Source: Mesaphorura yosii
Taxonomy: Eukaryota; Arthropoda; Collembola; Poduromorpha; Tullbergiidae
Reading direction: 5' to 3'
Length of the DNA: 64,000 nucleotides
Assembly: GCA_009869945.1 (NCBI GenBank)
Contig: WIXG01000323.1
Span: 24,791 to 88,790 of the forward strand
The translations under genes and the position numbers were made by a program. Below, piece by piece: positions 12,516-22,019 of the stretch; the stretch's first letter is position 1, and every line of letters starts with the position of its first letter. A model generated the notes under the pieces. It was not told the DNA's origin. It made no database searches and saw nothing but the letters and a program-made list of their open reading frames with translations.

Positions 12516-13389
12516 CAATCTCCCTCTCGGAGCCCCGAACTGCAGCCCAGGGCCGAACACGTACACACTGGAGTGGCAAGGAATTGGACACGAGCCTCTT
12601 ATTTGTAAGTTTGTTTAAACAGACGAATTCGTCTTTCATGCTTTTACCAGATGTTTCCTTCAGATAAGACAGACGGAAGCTGCAGCGGCACCTTCAAGCA
12701 TCCGCTCCTCGACGGAATTCACGTCCCGTCCCAGCTTGTTGATATCGTCGAGCGGGTGCACCCGAGCCCGTGGTTGTGGTGGGTCGGCCAATTTTTCAAG
12801 TACGACCTCAGGCTTCGGCCGGATGTGCAGACAAGAATTGACCACGACAGCGTGCATCGACCTTACAACAGCAGCGGCATCGGCGTGCAAGGCCGGGCCC
12901 CAGTTTAAGTTGTTGGGATACAAGTGCACCGAACGGACAAGATCATTGAGAACCTCAATTTAGTGCACGAACTGCACGAGTATGTTTGGGCTGCCGAGCA
13001 GATCTTTGAGTCTGCTTCCGCTGCCGGCGACAGTTCAAAGTCGAAGTCGTCAGTTTTCATCGCCTCCGATGACCACGTCGTTCTGCGCCAAGCCCACGAA
13101 CAGTATGGCTATCGTCCAGCAGCCTGGCCCTGGAACGTGCTGTCCTTCCCACGAAACCAGACGTTCTTTTTCCAGCTAGACCGGAGCGACGAATTGTACT
13201 CGCCGAGTGCGACTACGTCGTCTGCGGATACACGTCAAATGTCTGCAGGCTGCTGCTGGAGTTGCTCAGCGCCCAACTCGGAGCGGAGATGCCCGACGCC
13301 GAGTTTTGTCCCTGAACGAAGGTCATGAAGCGGAGTACTCGTATCTGTACGCGGCGAAAAGCTTTCCGATGCGAGTGCTGAAGTATTGA
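12516..13389 (+). pseudogene. Decayed FUT8-like copy C
   Basis: Third tandem copy, clearly broken. The anchor, the stem and the CGxxCQxHHRIAC motif are missing; homology begins at NLPLGAPNCSPGPNTYTLEW. One ancestral intron survives (12605-12663, GT-AG, same phase as in A and B). An in-frame TAA lies at 12906-12908, directly before VVGIQVHRTDK, where the first of the paired GDP-fucose-binding arginines is His. Relative to copy B, 25 bp are missing at about 13197-13201, between two copies of the pentamer TACTC, which shifts the frame. A further single-base loss lies near 13287. The intron between GFSSN and the next block is absent. The natural end, VLKY plus TGA at 13387-13389, is still recognisable. 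Confidence 0.85.
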
Positions 13390-13859
13390 ACAGCAGAAAT
13401 AAATCGTACGCATGTGCATTCGCATACTGGCAACCTGCACTGAGCCCTGCAGGCAATTACTTAATTTATGCAGATCGTGTGCATTGTGCATTTGCATTTG
13501 CGCTTGGCGCAGGCCAGGAAGAACCCAATTTCGAATTGCATCAAGTTTTGTATTGAGAAATGAAAGTTTCGCTTCACTGTCGTTCTCGTCCTCGTGCTGA
13601 TCTTATCTTCTGTCCCACGTATTCGTACATTACAGTACACTGTTATTATTTTATGTGTGTGATCTGTGTGTCTGTGTTGTAGTGTGATACGGAAGTTACC
13701 TGTCTGGTCAGTCAATCGTTAATCGTTGCCTTAGTCTAGTGACACTGTTATGTATTACGCGCATAATTAGTTAATTACTGCTCTTTAGCAGTGGCAGTGG
13801 CTTAAGTATTAAAGTTCTTAGTTTAGTCGTCAGTCAGGCTCGTCCACTCCACAGGTAGC
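13390..13859. other. Intergenic
   Basis: Begins with an AATAAA just after the copy C stop, probably the old polyadenylation signal, and ends with the 5' flank of the first ABHD12-like gene. No gene seen. Confidence 0.45.
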
Positions 13860-15273
13860 ATGGACTCCAAGTTCCACGCCCAACCCCGGGCTCCCGGCCC
13901 GCACACGGCTCATACCCTCTTCAAACTCGCCGCCGGGCTCCTACTCGCTCTTTTCTACACTGTGTAAGTGCCCCAGCCTTCTGAGCGTCGAATTTGGGTT
14001 CCAGATAAGGAATTTTGCTTCTTTGTTCACAGCACAAATTTCTACGGACTCTCCACCGCACTGAAGCTCTCCTTCGCGATCTACGCTGTCATCCCCTTCC
14101 TGATCCACTTTTCCGATTGGCTCCAGAAGAGCATAATCTTCATGCACAACGTGTGGTGGCCGCCTGCCGACCCATCAGCCTACTTTATGCCTGCGTATCA
14201 CAACGTCGAGGGAGGGCGGAACTTTTACGTGGACCCGACTACGGGACAAGAGGCTTCGCCTGGAGTCGGTGTCGGTCTGGGCGTGTGGCACATTCTTCCC
14301 GCATCTCTCGTGTCGTCGGCTCCCGACAAAGCCCAAGACCCTGACTTGGCCCAACACTTTCGCCAGGCGCTGGCCACGTCGGGAAAGCCCATCGTGATGT
14401 ACTTCCACGGAAACATGGGCTCGCGCGCCACAGGACACCGTGTGGACGTGTACAAAATGATACGTGACGAGAAGATGCTTGACTGCCACGTGATTGCGTT
14501 CGACTACTCGGGGTTCGCTGACTCCCAGCCAGTGAAACTGCCCTCGGAGAGCTCCGTCGTGGAAGATGGGCTCGCAGTTTACAAGTGGATTTGTGATACC
14601 GTCGCAACAGGCATCAGCGCACGCGCCGACGACGGTACGTCAAGACCTACGCCAAAGCCAAAGTTGTACGTGTGGGGCCATTCGCTTGGCACAAGCATCT
14701 CGACTCATTTGCTGGCCACGCTCCAGGACCCGGATTCCGTCTCATGCAAGAAACTTGGGCCGAACTTAATCCAGCCGTCGGGGCTTGTCCTGGAAGCGCC
14801 GTTTACGACGATGGCGGAGACGTTCAGGAGCTACCCGCTAAATATCGTATGTCACTAAGCTTACGCCATTCGATTCCTTTGGTGGTATCGCTGGGATTTG
14901 ACCTTTGGCTCCTTTCCTGCAGATTTACAGTTTCTGGCCGATTTTCGACTGGCTCTTTGTGCTTCCGCTGTACTCCAACGACATTGCCTTCGAAACGGAT
15001 TCGTACCTGCGAGATTTGAACCGAATCCCGGTTCTCATTTTCCATGGTGCGTCAGATGCGGTTGTGCCGTTCGAACTTGGCGAGAAACTGTACAAAAGGG
15101 TGAAGGCTGCTCGAGAAACCAGCGCAAGCGATGCGTCCGTGCCGTCAGTCGCAGCCGCAGCTCCGATCCGTTTTCAACGGCTGGATGACATTCCCTACGA
15201 ACTGGCCCACACTTTCCAGTACATGCACTCCAAATTCCCGAAGGCGGTAATGGAGTTTTTCTCGAATTGCTGA
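13860..15273 (+). CDS. ABHD12-like lysophospholipase, copy 1
   Basis: Alpha/beta-hydrolase of the ABHD12 type. In vertebrates ABHD12 is an ER membrane serine hydrolase that cleaves lysophosphatidylserine and monoacylglycerol. Three in-phase exons (13860-13963, 14033-14846, 14923-15273) give 422 aa. Two hydrophobic segments lie near the N-terminus (FKLAAGLLLALFY and LKLSFAIYAVIPFLIHF), followed by GVWHILPASL, the oxyanion block YFHGNMGSRATGHR, the nucleophile elbow WGHSLGTS, EAPFTTMAE, the acid HGASDAVVPFELG and a likely catalytic His in YELAHTFQY. The usual RHKYIYKSPELP ending is not conserved. AATAAA at 15350-15355 is a good polyadenylation signal. A second copy lies at 18187-20222. Substrate is inferred from the family. 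Confidence 0.88.
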
Positions 15274-16037
15274 CCACCGCTGACTTGTTACATAATTTTA
15301 CGAATTTCCTATTTCCTTCATTTTTTTTACTTTTTCTTACTAAAATGTCAATAAAGACTAAAGACTTTCTTCCGTGCACGTTTCAAAAACAGCGAATGAG
15401 ATTTTGGTCGGCGAGAATGCAAATGCGCACATGCAGTTCATAGAAAAACCTGTCAAACGACTTTTCAAGCAAGCCATGCGTGCGTGATGTTTCGTTCTCC
15501 ATGTATTAGAGTAGGCTTGGGCGGCTCTGTGCCTATGCTGGACTCGACTCGACACTCGAGCAGGAATTCATGCGTGTGCGTTGACAATTAAATTCCATCC
15601 GCTCTCCGTTTTTGTTTCAGTCTCTTTCATTCCCGATCGCGATGGGCGTCTCGTGCTTATGTTTCGTTTTGTGTGAGTTTAACTTGTGATTTTGCATGCG
15701 ACAGTGATAATGATAGTGAATGTGGCCTTGATTGCGTAAGTGTAAGTGTAAAGTAAAGCTCAAGTGAAGTGCCTGCAATTTTTAATTATTGTGGTTATGG
15801 TCTCGATTCGCATTCGCCATTACAACTGCGATTTCCTCCGCTCGGCTAGCTTCTTTTCTGCATTGCAAAACCGTCGCTGTGCTCTGCTTTGTCGGTGTTT
15901 TGTTTTGTTCTGTGCTCCTGTTTTTCTGTTTTAATGGGTCTGTGAATAAATAACGTTTATTGATCGAATAGATTCAATTCAATTGACGACTTCGGAATTG
16001 GAGTTTGTCCAGCAGTGAAATACTGGACAACTTGACC
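15274..16037. other. Intergenic
   Basis: 3' UTR of ABHD12-like copy 1, then T- and C-rich sequence upstream of the MsrB-like gene. I see no coding exon. Confidence 0.45.
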
Positions 16038-16512
16038 ATGGGTGTCCCTTTCAACTTCACCTGCATCGGAGTCGGGACGTACGTCTGCTCCCGATGTGGC
16101 TTTGAATTATTTCCCTCCGACGCCAAAATCGTGGCTGGCCCTTCGAGTTCGAATTCGAACCAGGCATCAGCGCCAGTTCAAGGACCGCTCTTCACAAAAG
16201 CTGTGAACTCACGCTCAATAATTAGAATTCCCATTCCCGGTGCCGACTCGCCAAATTCTGCGTCGATGGAGGTCGTGACCAAGGTCAAGATAAACTATAT
16301 CGCACTCTTAATTTCAAATTAACTCGAATCACGGAAATATTCCTTGACTTTGACAGATCGCCTGCGGAAAATGCGGAATTCATCTCGGATTCGAACAATT
16401 GATAGCAGGAGCTGCCGAAGGTGAAGCCCGAAGTTCTTTCAGTGTCCCTTCAAGGTATCTGCGCTTTGTGCAGGCCAACCGATGTGCCGTCCCCTTGTCT
16501 TTCTTGTTCTAA
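16038..16512 (+). CDS. Divergent MsrB-like zinc protein, Ser at the catalytic site
   Basis: Two exons (16038-16283, 16357-16512) join in phase 0 and give 133 aa; the ATG sits in ACCATGG. It keeps both zinc-binding pairs of methionine-R-sulfoxide reductase B, in TYVCSRCGFELF and ACGKCGIHLGFE. The central WPAFTET segment is replaced by a Ser/Asn-rich linker. At the catalytic position, where MSRB1 has Sec (RFU-IF), this protein reads SSFSVPSRYLRFV, so Ser (codon AGT) replaces Sec or Cys. It is therefore unlikely to be a normal reductase. It may have become a binding protein, like other beta-tent folds such as the CULT domain. It lies just downstream of ABHD12-like copy 1. The donor (AAG then GTCAAG) is weak. 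Confidence 0.65.
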
Positions 16513-16702
16513 TCAATGATTAAATGAGTAATAGTAATCCGAGCACACTACAAATATGTTAATAAAGCCTAACCGGCACTAAATTACAAAATCGAACTGG
16601 CATTAACAAATTTATTCGCGATTCGGCGTACAAAAAAGCCAGCTTAATTTGACTAATGACTTCTTTACTTACACACTCAAGGCCTTAACAGTATTTCGTC
16701 AG

Positions 16703-17410
16703 TTAATTTTCATCCTTCGGAATCACCGGTGCCTTGCCGTACATTTCGAGGATCAGCTGGGTGGTTGATGGAGGCATATTCGAAGGGCTGGACAGCTCCG
16801 CCTGTAAATTAAATCAAGCAATGTTACTTAATGACTAATGACTCCGACTGTCTGGCTATTAAAAATGATTCGTATACTCTCTCTCTTACATTTGGGAAGG
16901 TCATCAAATTCTTCAGCGGGTGCTTGTGCGTAAAAGGGGTCCAAACCCCTTGAATCGACGGGCATGTCGTCTTTTGATAATGCTTGTAGTGCTGGTCTCC
17001 TGCACTGCCTCGACTTCGGAAGCTCTCGATCCACTGGGCAATTTCTTCGTATGGAAGGTCGTAGAGGGACATCCAGTGACGATCTCCGTTCACTGTGAAA
17101 CAGAATGATTAGCATTGGGTTCAATAATTAAACAACCGAAGATGCCCGATGTGCTGTAGTGCTTACGATACTCTGATATCACGATCGGTGATCGATGTCT
17201 CCTCGGCTTCAAGTAAAGCACAATGCTCGGATTAGCCTTGGCAAAGTTGAGGGCGTCGTGTCTGATCCACTCCCGAGCCCCATTACTACTTGCCCACTCC
17301 TTGCAGAATTTTATAGTGATACGAGAGCACTGGAGCACAAATCGACCGACTCCGTTGTAGTAAGGAGCGTGGATGAACCCGGTTTTGAGGTTGAGGTTAC
17401 GAATCGACAT
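16703..17410 (-). CDS. MRPL43: Mitochondrial ribosomal protein L43 (mL43)
   Basis: Component of the mitochondrial large ribosomal subunit with a thioredoxin-like L51/S25/CI-B8 fold. Three in-phase exons (17410-17167, 17092-16890, 16801-16703) give 181 aa. Recognised by NGVGRFVLQCSRITIKFCK, ASSNGAREWI, FAKANPSIVLYLKPR and TTCPSIQGVWTPFTHK, which match human mL43 (NPGVVIYV, NPSIQGQWHPFTNK). The C-terminus is short, as in other arthropods. The 5' flank is shared only with a long gap before the second ABHD12-like gene. Confidence 0.93.
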
Positions 17411-18186
17411 TTCGTGGTACTGAATTTTATAAATACAACCACCAGTACCCGAAATAATTAAATGATAAAGATCTGAATCTTGAAATCAATTCTCGCACGC
17501 GTACGGCAAGCGAGATCCAAATCTCGTTCCATGCCAAGAGAGCTGAGAGTCATGTGCTCATCTTCGTCTCCATTTGAATCTTGCACAGAGATCAACAAAA
17601 AAAAAAGTCAACACCCCAAAAGAGTTGAATGAAAGTCATCTGTCCCAGACGCAGGAATAGAAAATCACCTCAATACTCAAGCCCAAGCTTTGCAGCAAAG
17701 AGAAGGTTAAATCAAGGGTCACTCTGCTTCAAAAGTATCTATCCCAGAGCCAATCTACGAATTAATTGGAATTTGGCGACAATCCTGAATCTCGTAAGCT
17801 TTTCCTTATTCATTATTCATGCTTTGACTATGAGTCATAATCACCGGCAAGGGGCGGATTCACGGGGTAAATCACAGGATATTTAGCCTGAATCAAAGGT
17901 CAAAGGCCAATAAACAAGCATAATATTAACGTAGATAAGAGTCTCGACCACATATATTTCTCAGTCTACATTCGGAGCGTTCTGACTCCATCAATCAATC
18001 AATTTCTATACTCGGGGCACCAATTTGGCAAATTTCGTCTCTTGTCAGATCGTCAGGGCACTCTGGAATATTTCATCACCGCCTCGGCGACGGTTGTCAA
18101 TAATTGTCAAACGCCAGCTTGTCATCATTGTATTGCACTAGCCTCCAACTAAAAGGAATTGACTTCGGCTCCATTCCAACTCCAAG
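17411..18186. other. Intergenic, divergent
   Basis: Between MRPL43 (-) and ABHD12-like copy 2 (+). It contains an A9-type run near 17600. The ORFs present show no family resemblance. Confidence 0.45.
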
Positions 18187-20222
18187 ATGGGGTACCGAGC
18201 TCTTTTTACTGGAATCACGTTAGCGGTGGTCTCCGTCCTCATAATTTGGTACCATGAAATGTAAGTCTCTCACTCCAACTTCATATGCTTCATGGGATAG
18301 CTGGTCAGTTATCCTTTAAGCCATTTACTTTACCCAGACCAGAGACCAGACAAATAACAGGTTTTCGCTGGGTGCTTGCTCCCTCGTAATTTATTGATTT
18401 GGGACTGGGCCGTGACATCTCAGCGCTTATGCAAATAACGACTAATTAAGTTTATTGTAGTCGTAGTCTGGTCAATTCATTCATTGTTGAGCTTCCTTTC
18501 TATTTTGTAAACTAATGTTAACGACTAACGAGTTTGGGGTTGACGGCGACCGTTGATTGTCTACTCTGCTTGTTTGTTTAGTGCCTGACTACTTATCGTC
18601 TGCTGTTACTGCATGTGAACGCTTGGTGCTTGCCTCTGCCTACTTTAACCATGGCCTCCAGTGGCGGTAGTGCTACAACGACCCAGTTTGGGGAATTTGG
18701 TGCCTTGACGCGGTGCTGTTGCACCAAAACATTTGACGACGACTACGATCATTACTCTTACCACTACCACCATGCACCAACCGAATTTGGCTTCAGCTTC
18801 GATGCTGATATGGAGCTCCGGCCAGCCACGCAGGCTCACGCCAACGCCCCTGCTCAAGTTTCCGCATTGCCCCCATCGCCTGCGCGTCCTGACCGATATA
18901 CTGATCTCAGCGCAACCGCCGATCTCAGAATTCCAGTAGCTGATCCTGACATTGACATTAACGACTCTCGTTCTCGTTCACATATTCTTAGGCAAATCTA
19001 CTTTGGGGTCAAAATCGCTGTGTTCGCCACCATTTCGTTGTACCTACTCGTGCCCTTCGTGTACCACATCACGCCGAGTATACAGCGCCATATCGTCTTT
19101 CTGCCCTACGGTAAGTTCCGAATTGGCAATGGCTAAATGGCTTGACTTATCATATCAGTGAAGTGACCGTTATCACTACACGTTGTTTCCTTGCAGTGAG
19201 ATGGCCAAAGGGCGTCAATTTCTCAGATCCCGACTCAGAAGGCATCGTTGGTGGCCAGAACCTCTACCTTCATCCCGAGCCAGGCTCCCGCGTCGGTGTC
19301 TGGCATTTTCTTCCGATCTCCGAAGTGGAGGGCTCACGTGACCAGCCTCCTTCCTACTGGACTGATTCCCTCCGCAACAGTGGAAAGCACATATTCCTCT
19401 ACATGCACGGAAACTCGGGCTCCCGCGCCGGCGAGCATCGAAAGGAGCTGTACAAACTGCTGCAGAATCTTGACTTTCACGTCGTATGCTTGGACTACCG
19501 TGGCTACGCTGACTCCGCCCCCATTTCGCCCAACGAAACGACCACCGTCACGGACGGAACATTCGTATACAAGTGGGTGCGGGAAATAATCGGAAAAGGG
19601 CCGAAATCGCCACAGCTCTTCGTTTGGGGGCATTCGCTTGGAACCGGAGTCTCCAGCCATGTCGTAGCGAATTTGTGTATCGGGGGCGACCCTCCTTCGG
19701 CGTTGATTCTCGAGTCGCCATTCACAAGCATTGCAGAAGAAGTTAAATACCACATGCTGAGCGCCGTAAGTCTTCGTTTGATCTTTGACCTTCGACCTGC
19801 GATCTAATTTGTAATTTTGCCTGTCCTGAATTTGCATGCAGCTCTGGCGGTACATGCCCTTCTTCAACTGGATTTTCACGTCACCGCTCAAGCGCAACGA
19901 CATCGCCTTCGAATCGGACGTGCACATTGCCAACATTCACATTCCGATCTTTATCCTGCACGCCGTCGACGACCCCGTCGTGCCCTACTTCCTGGGCAAG
20001 AAGCTGTACAAGGCCGGGCTGAATACACGCCCGAACTCCTCAAAGCCAATGTACTTTCGGCGCTTCGGAGAGGGCCACGCTCATAAATTCATTTGTCGCT
20101 CTCCTGAGCTGCCCGAACTCATCCGGGAGTTTGTCCGCTGCACGGCCGCCGAGAAGTGGCCCTCTCAGATGCTCGAGCAGCAAACGCTGCAGTCGTTCAT
20201 CGAAATCGAACCGATTGACTGA
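18187..20222 (+). CDS. ABHD12: ABHD12-like lysophospholipase, copy 2, two possible N-termini
   Basis: Closer of the two copies to vertebrate ABHD12. Shared exons are 18992-19110, 19197-19765 and 19842-20222. Two starts fit. An upstream exon 18187-18260 (MGYRALFTG plus one hydrophobic stretch) joins 18992 in phase 2 and gives 380 aa. Alternatively an ATG at 18651 (ACCATGG) reads straight through 18651-19110 and gives 469 aa with a Cys/His/Tyr-rich head. The body has FGVKIAVFATISLYLLVPFV, GVWHFLP, YMHGNSGSRAGEHRKELY, WGHSLGTG (nucleophile), ESPFTSIAEE, HAVDDPVVPYFLG (acid) and HAHKFICRSPELPELIREF (His). A polyadenylation signal is at about 20449. It converges with the MsrB selenoprotein gene. 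Confidence 0.9.
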
Positions 20223-20488
20223 AGGCTGTTTGATAGGATGAAGGCATTTGGGTAATTCGCATGGACGCATCGATACCGGACCAGGCTGAAGGATGGACGA
20301 CTGATTTATTGCATTTTGTGACAAAATTGATCGATTTTAGTTTACTTCTCAAAATTATTGCTAAATTGCTATTGTGGGCTTCCAACACGATACGCTTGCC
20401 ACTGAATATTAATTTTACTGATAATACTTTCACTTTGATGAATAAACATATTACGCTTTGCACCAACGGTAAATCGGGGGCTCGGCCT

Positions 20489-20560
20489 CCAGCAGCAAGA
20501 GGAATCCATTCTTAGACGCTGGGTTGACCAGTTTACTCGTAGAATTTCATGCACTGCTGG
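20489..20560 (-). promoter_or_regulatory. Candidate type II SECIS element in the MSRB1 3' UTR
   Basis: Read on the minus strand, 74 nt after the stop. Helix I is CCAGCAG (20560-20554) paired with CTGCTGG (20495-20489). The non-Watson-Crick core is ATGA (20550-20547) opposite GGAT (20507-20504). Helix II starts ATTC/GAAT. A bulge with AAA lies 12 nt after ATGA. An apical mini-helix CTGG/CCAG closes a TCAAC loop. This is the layout of type II SECIS elements, which recruit SBP2 and the Sec-specific elongation factor. It was folded by hand only. Confidence 0.6.
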
Positions 20561-20633
20561 CGCCAGGCTCCAGATTTGTGCCGAATACAGAAGTGGTAAG
20601 GCTTGTACTCTTGTCATGCAGTGCAATTAAGAC

Positions 20634-21158
20634 TTAAATGTTGCAGGTACCGCCGTCTGATTTATTGCGCCCGGCCGGCGCTCGTTGCTGGACGGATTCT
20701 TTTCCATTCTTCGCCTTCGCCTGCTCTTCGTTCGACACGAACCGAAGAGCGTGCGAGAATATTCAGAACCTCGATTTTTGCTTGTCGGGCCCATCCTTCA
20801 GGAATTCGTGCCCGAGCGGGTTTCCACATTTCCCACACGAGACTTTCAGCGCCCTCGCCGAGCCCTCCTCCGCCTTTTTAGAGACCGAGTCTGGGTGAAC
20901 CGTTTCGGTGAAGGCAGGCCATGGTGAATGGTGTTCGTACTTCTGCTTGGAACTAAACAACTCGTAGCTGCATTCGGAGCAGACGTAAACTCCTGAAATC
21001 AGCAATTAATTGTCAATTGTGTGAGCGATAAACTATCGACTATCGACTATCGACGTGCTTTACTTATTGATTATCAGCTGTTTTATCAAATTACTGAAAT
21101 TACCTGGCTGGAAGTGGTCGCGATAGGTTTCTTCACTTTCCCAAGTGCAGAAAGACAT
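20634..21158 (-). CDS. MSRB1: Methionine-R-sulfoxide reductase B1, UGA-selenocysteine protein
   Basis: Repairs methionine-R-sulfoxide in proteins of the cytosol and nucleus. Two exons (21158-21104, 20992-20634) join in phase 1 and give 137 aa if the TGA at 20765-20763 is read as selenocysteine. Codon 95 is TGA within [14 protein letters not shown], at the same residue number and context as Sec95 of vertebrate MSRB1 (SRF-U-IFSSSLKFV). The family pattern continues 42 residues past it to a TAA at 20636-20634. Zinc-binding pairs are VCSEC and CGKC. Substrate-site blocks are [12 protein letters not shown] and [15 protein letters not shown]. If TGA were a stop, the catalytic residue would be lost. 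A SECIS-like hairpin lies downstream. Tail to tail with ABHD12-like copy 2. Confidence 0.88.
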
Positions 21159-21629
21159 GTTGCCACGACCTAAGCAGTGAATTTGATTGTCAATTGATCA
21201 GTGCACGAATTGGCTTGACATAAGAACTTATGTAAATAACTTTCTAAAGTAAAGTATTACGAAATACGACAGACAGCCAAAGGCAATGCATTGCAAATGC
21301 AACTGTATTTTGCATCGACAGTTTCTCTTTCCTACAGCACAGATCAAAAATGGGACAGCCGTTCACGTGTTTTGCCTTGCCTTGTTTTTGCTGTGCAAAT
21401 AGTATCATGGCGTGGCGTGGCGAATAAATTCCTAACTTCGTTGATTCAGTTGATTGTTCTTTGTTGTCTCAAGCCATTAGCTTCGAATTAGCAAATTAGT
21501 TAACAAATATTTGTCCTTTTCTTCAATTAGATGTTAATATCCTCCGGAAATCAATTACTAAATCCACGAATTCGTACTCGCCATTGACTGGCTCGTGTCC
21601 AGTTTTAATTTTCTTGCCCTGCATTCAAG
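21159..21629. other. Divergent intergenic, MSRB1 / MIF
   Basis: 471 bp between the MSRB1 ATG (-) and the MIF ATG (+). AT-rich, no coding signal; should contain both promoters. Confidence 0.4.
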
Positions 21630-22019
21630 ATGCCGATTGTTCGTATCGAAACGAGCGTCGATCCGACCCGCATCTCTCCGACGCTGGCTCCTGACCTGAT
21701 CGCTATCCTTTGCAGTAGCAAGGCGATGAGCACAGCCGGGAAGCGCGTCGAAGACTTTGCCGTTTCCATCGTTATTACGCCTAACATTTATCTTCGCTGC
21801 TCGCGGGCGCCGTGCGCCCTGGTTGACGTCACTTCAATCGGCGGGTTGGGCGTGCAAGAAAATGAGGAGCTGTCAAAGATCATGGTGGAGGTCATCTACC
21901 CGGGGCTCGGCATCGATGCAGCCGTAGATCGCAATCGCATAATCATCTGCTTCCACGACGTGGGACCACACGAGATCGGCCACGCCGAGGGCACTTTCCA
22001 TAACGTCGTGGGGAATTGA
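21630..22019 (+). CDS. MIF / D-dopachrome tautomerase family protein
   Basis: Macrophage migration inhibitory factor superfamily: small trimeric tautomerases, secreted as cytokines in animals. Single exon of 129 aa starting MPIVRIETSV, so Pro2 would become the N-terminal catalytic proline after Met removal. Family features are the fold-wide pattern VEDFAVSIVI, APCALVDVTSIGGLG (human PCALCSLHSIGKIG) and SKIMVEVIYPGLGIDAAVDRNRI. The redox CALC motif of vertebrate MIF reads CALV, so oxidoreductase activity is unlikely. A C-terminal extension of about 15 residues ends in GTFHNVVGN. No intron and no signal peptide, as usual for the latter. Drosophila lacks this family, which helps place the organism. 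Confidence 0.85.
   Translation: MPIVRIETSVDPTRISPTLAPDLIAILCSSKAMSTAGKRVEDFAVSIVITPNIYLRCSRAPCALVDVTSIGGLGVQENEELSKIMVEVIYPGLGIDAAVDRNRIIICFHDVGPHEIGHAEGTFHNVVGN

Noticed and set aside
20763-20765. TGA as the true stop of the MsrB gene
   Set aside because: The family pattern IFSHALRFV continues past it and the catalytic residue sits exactly at the TGA; a SECIS-like fold lies downstream.
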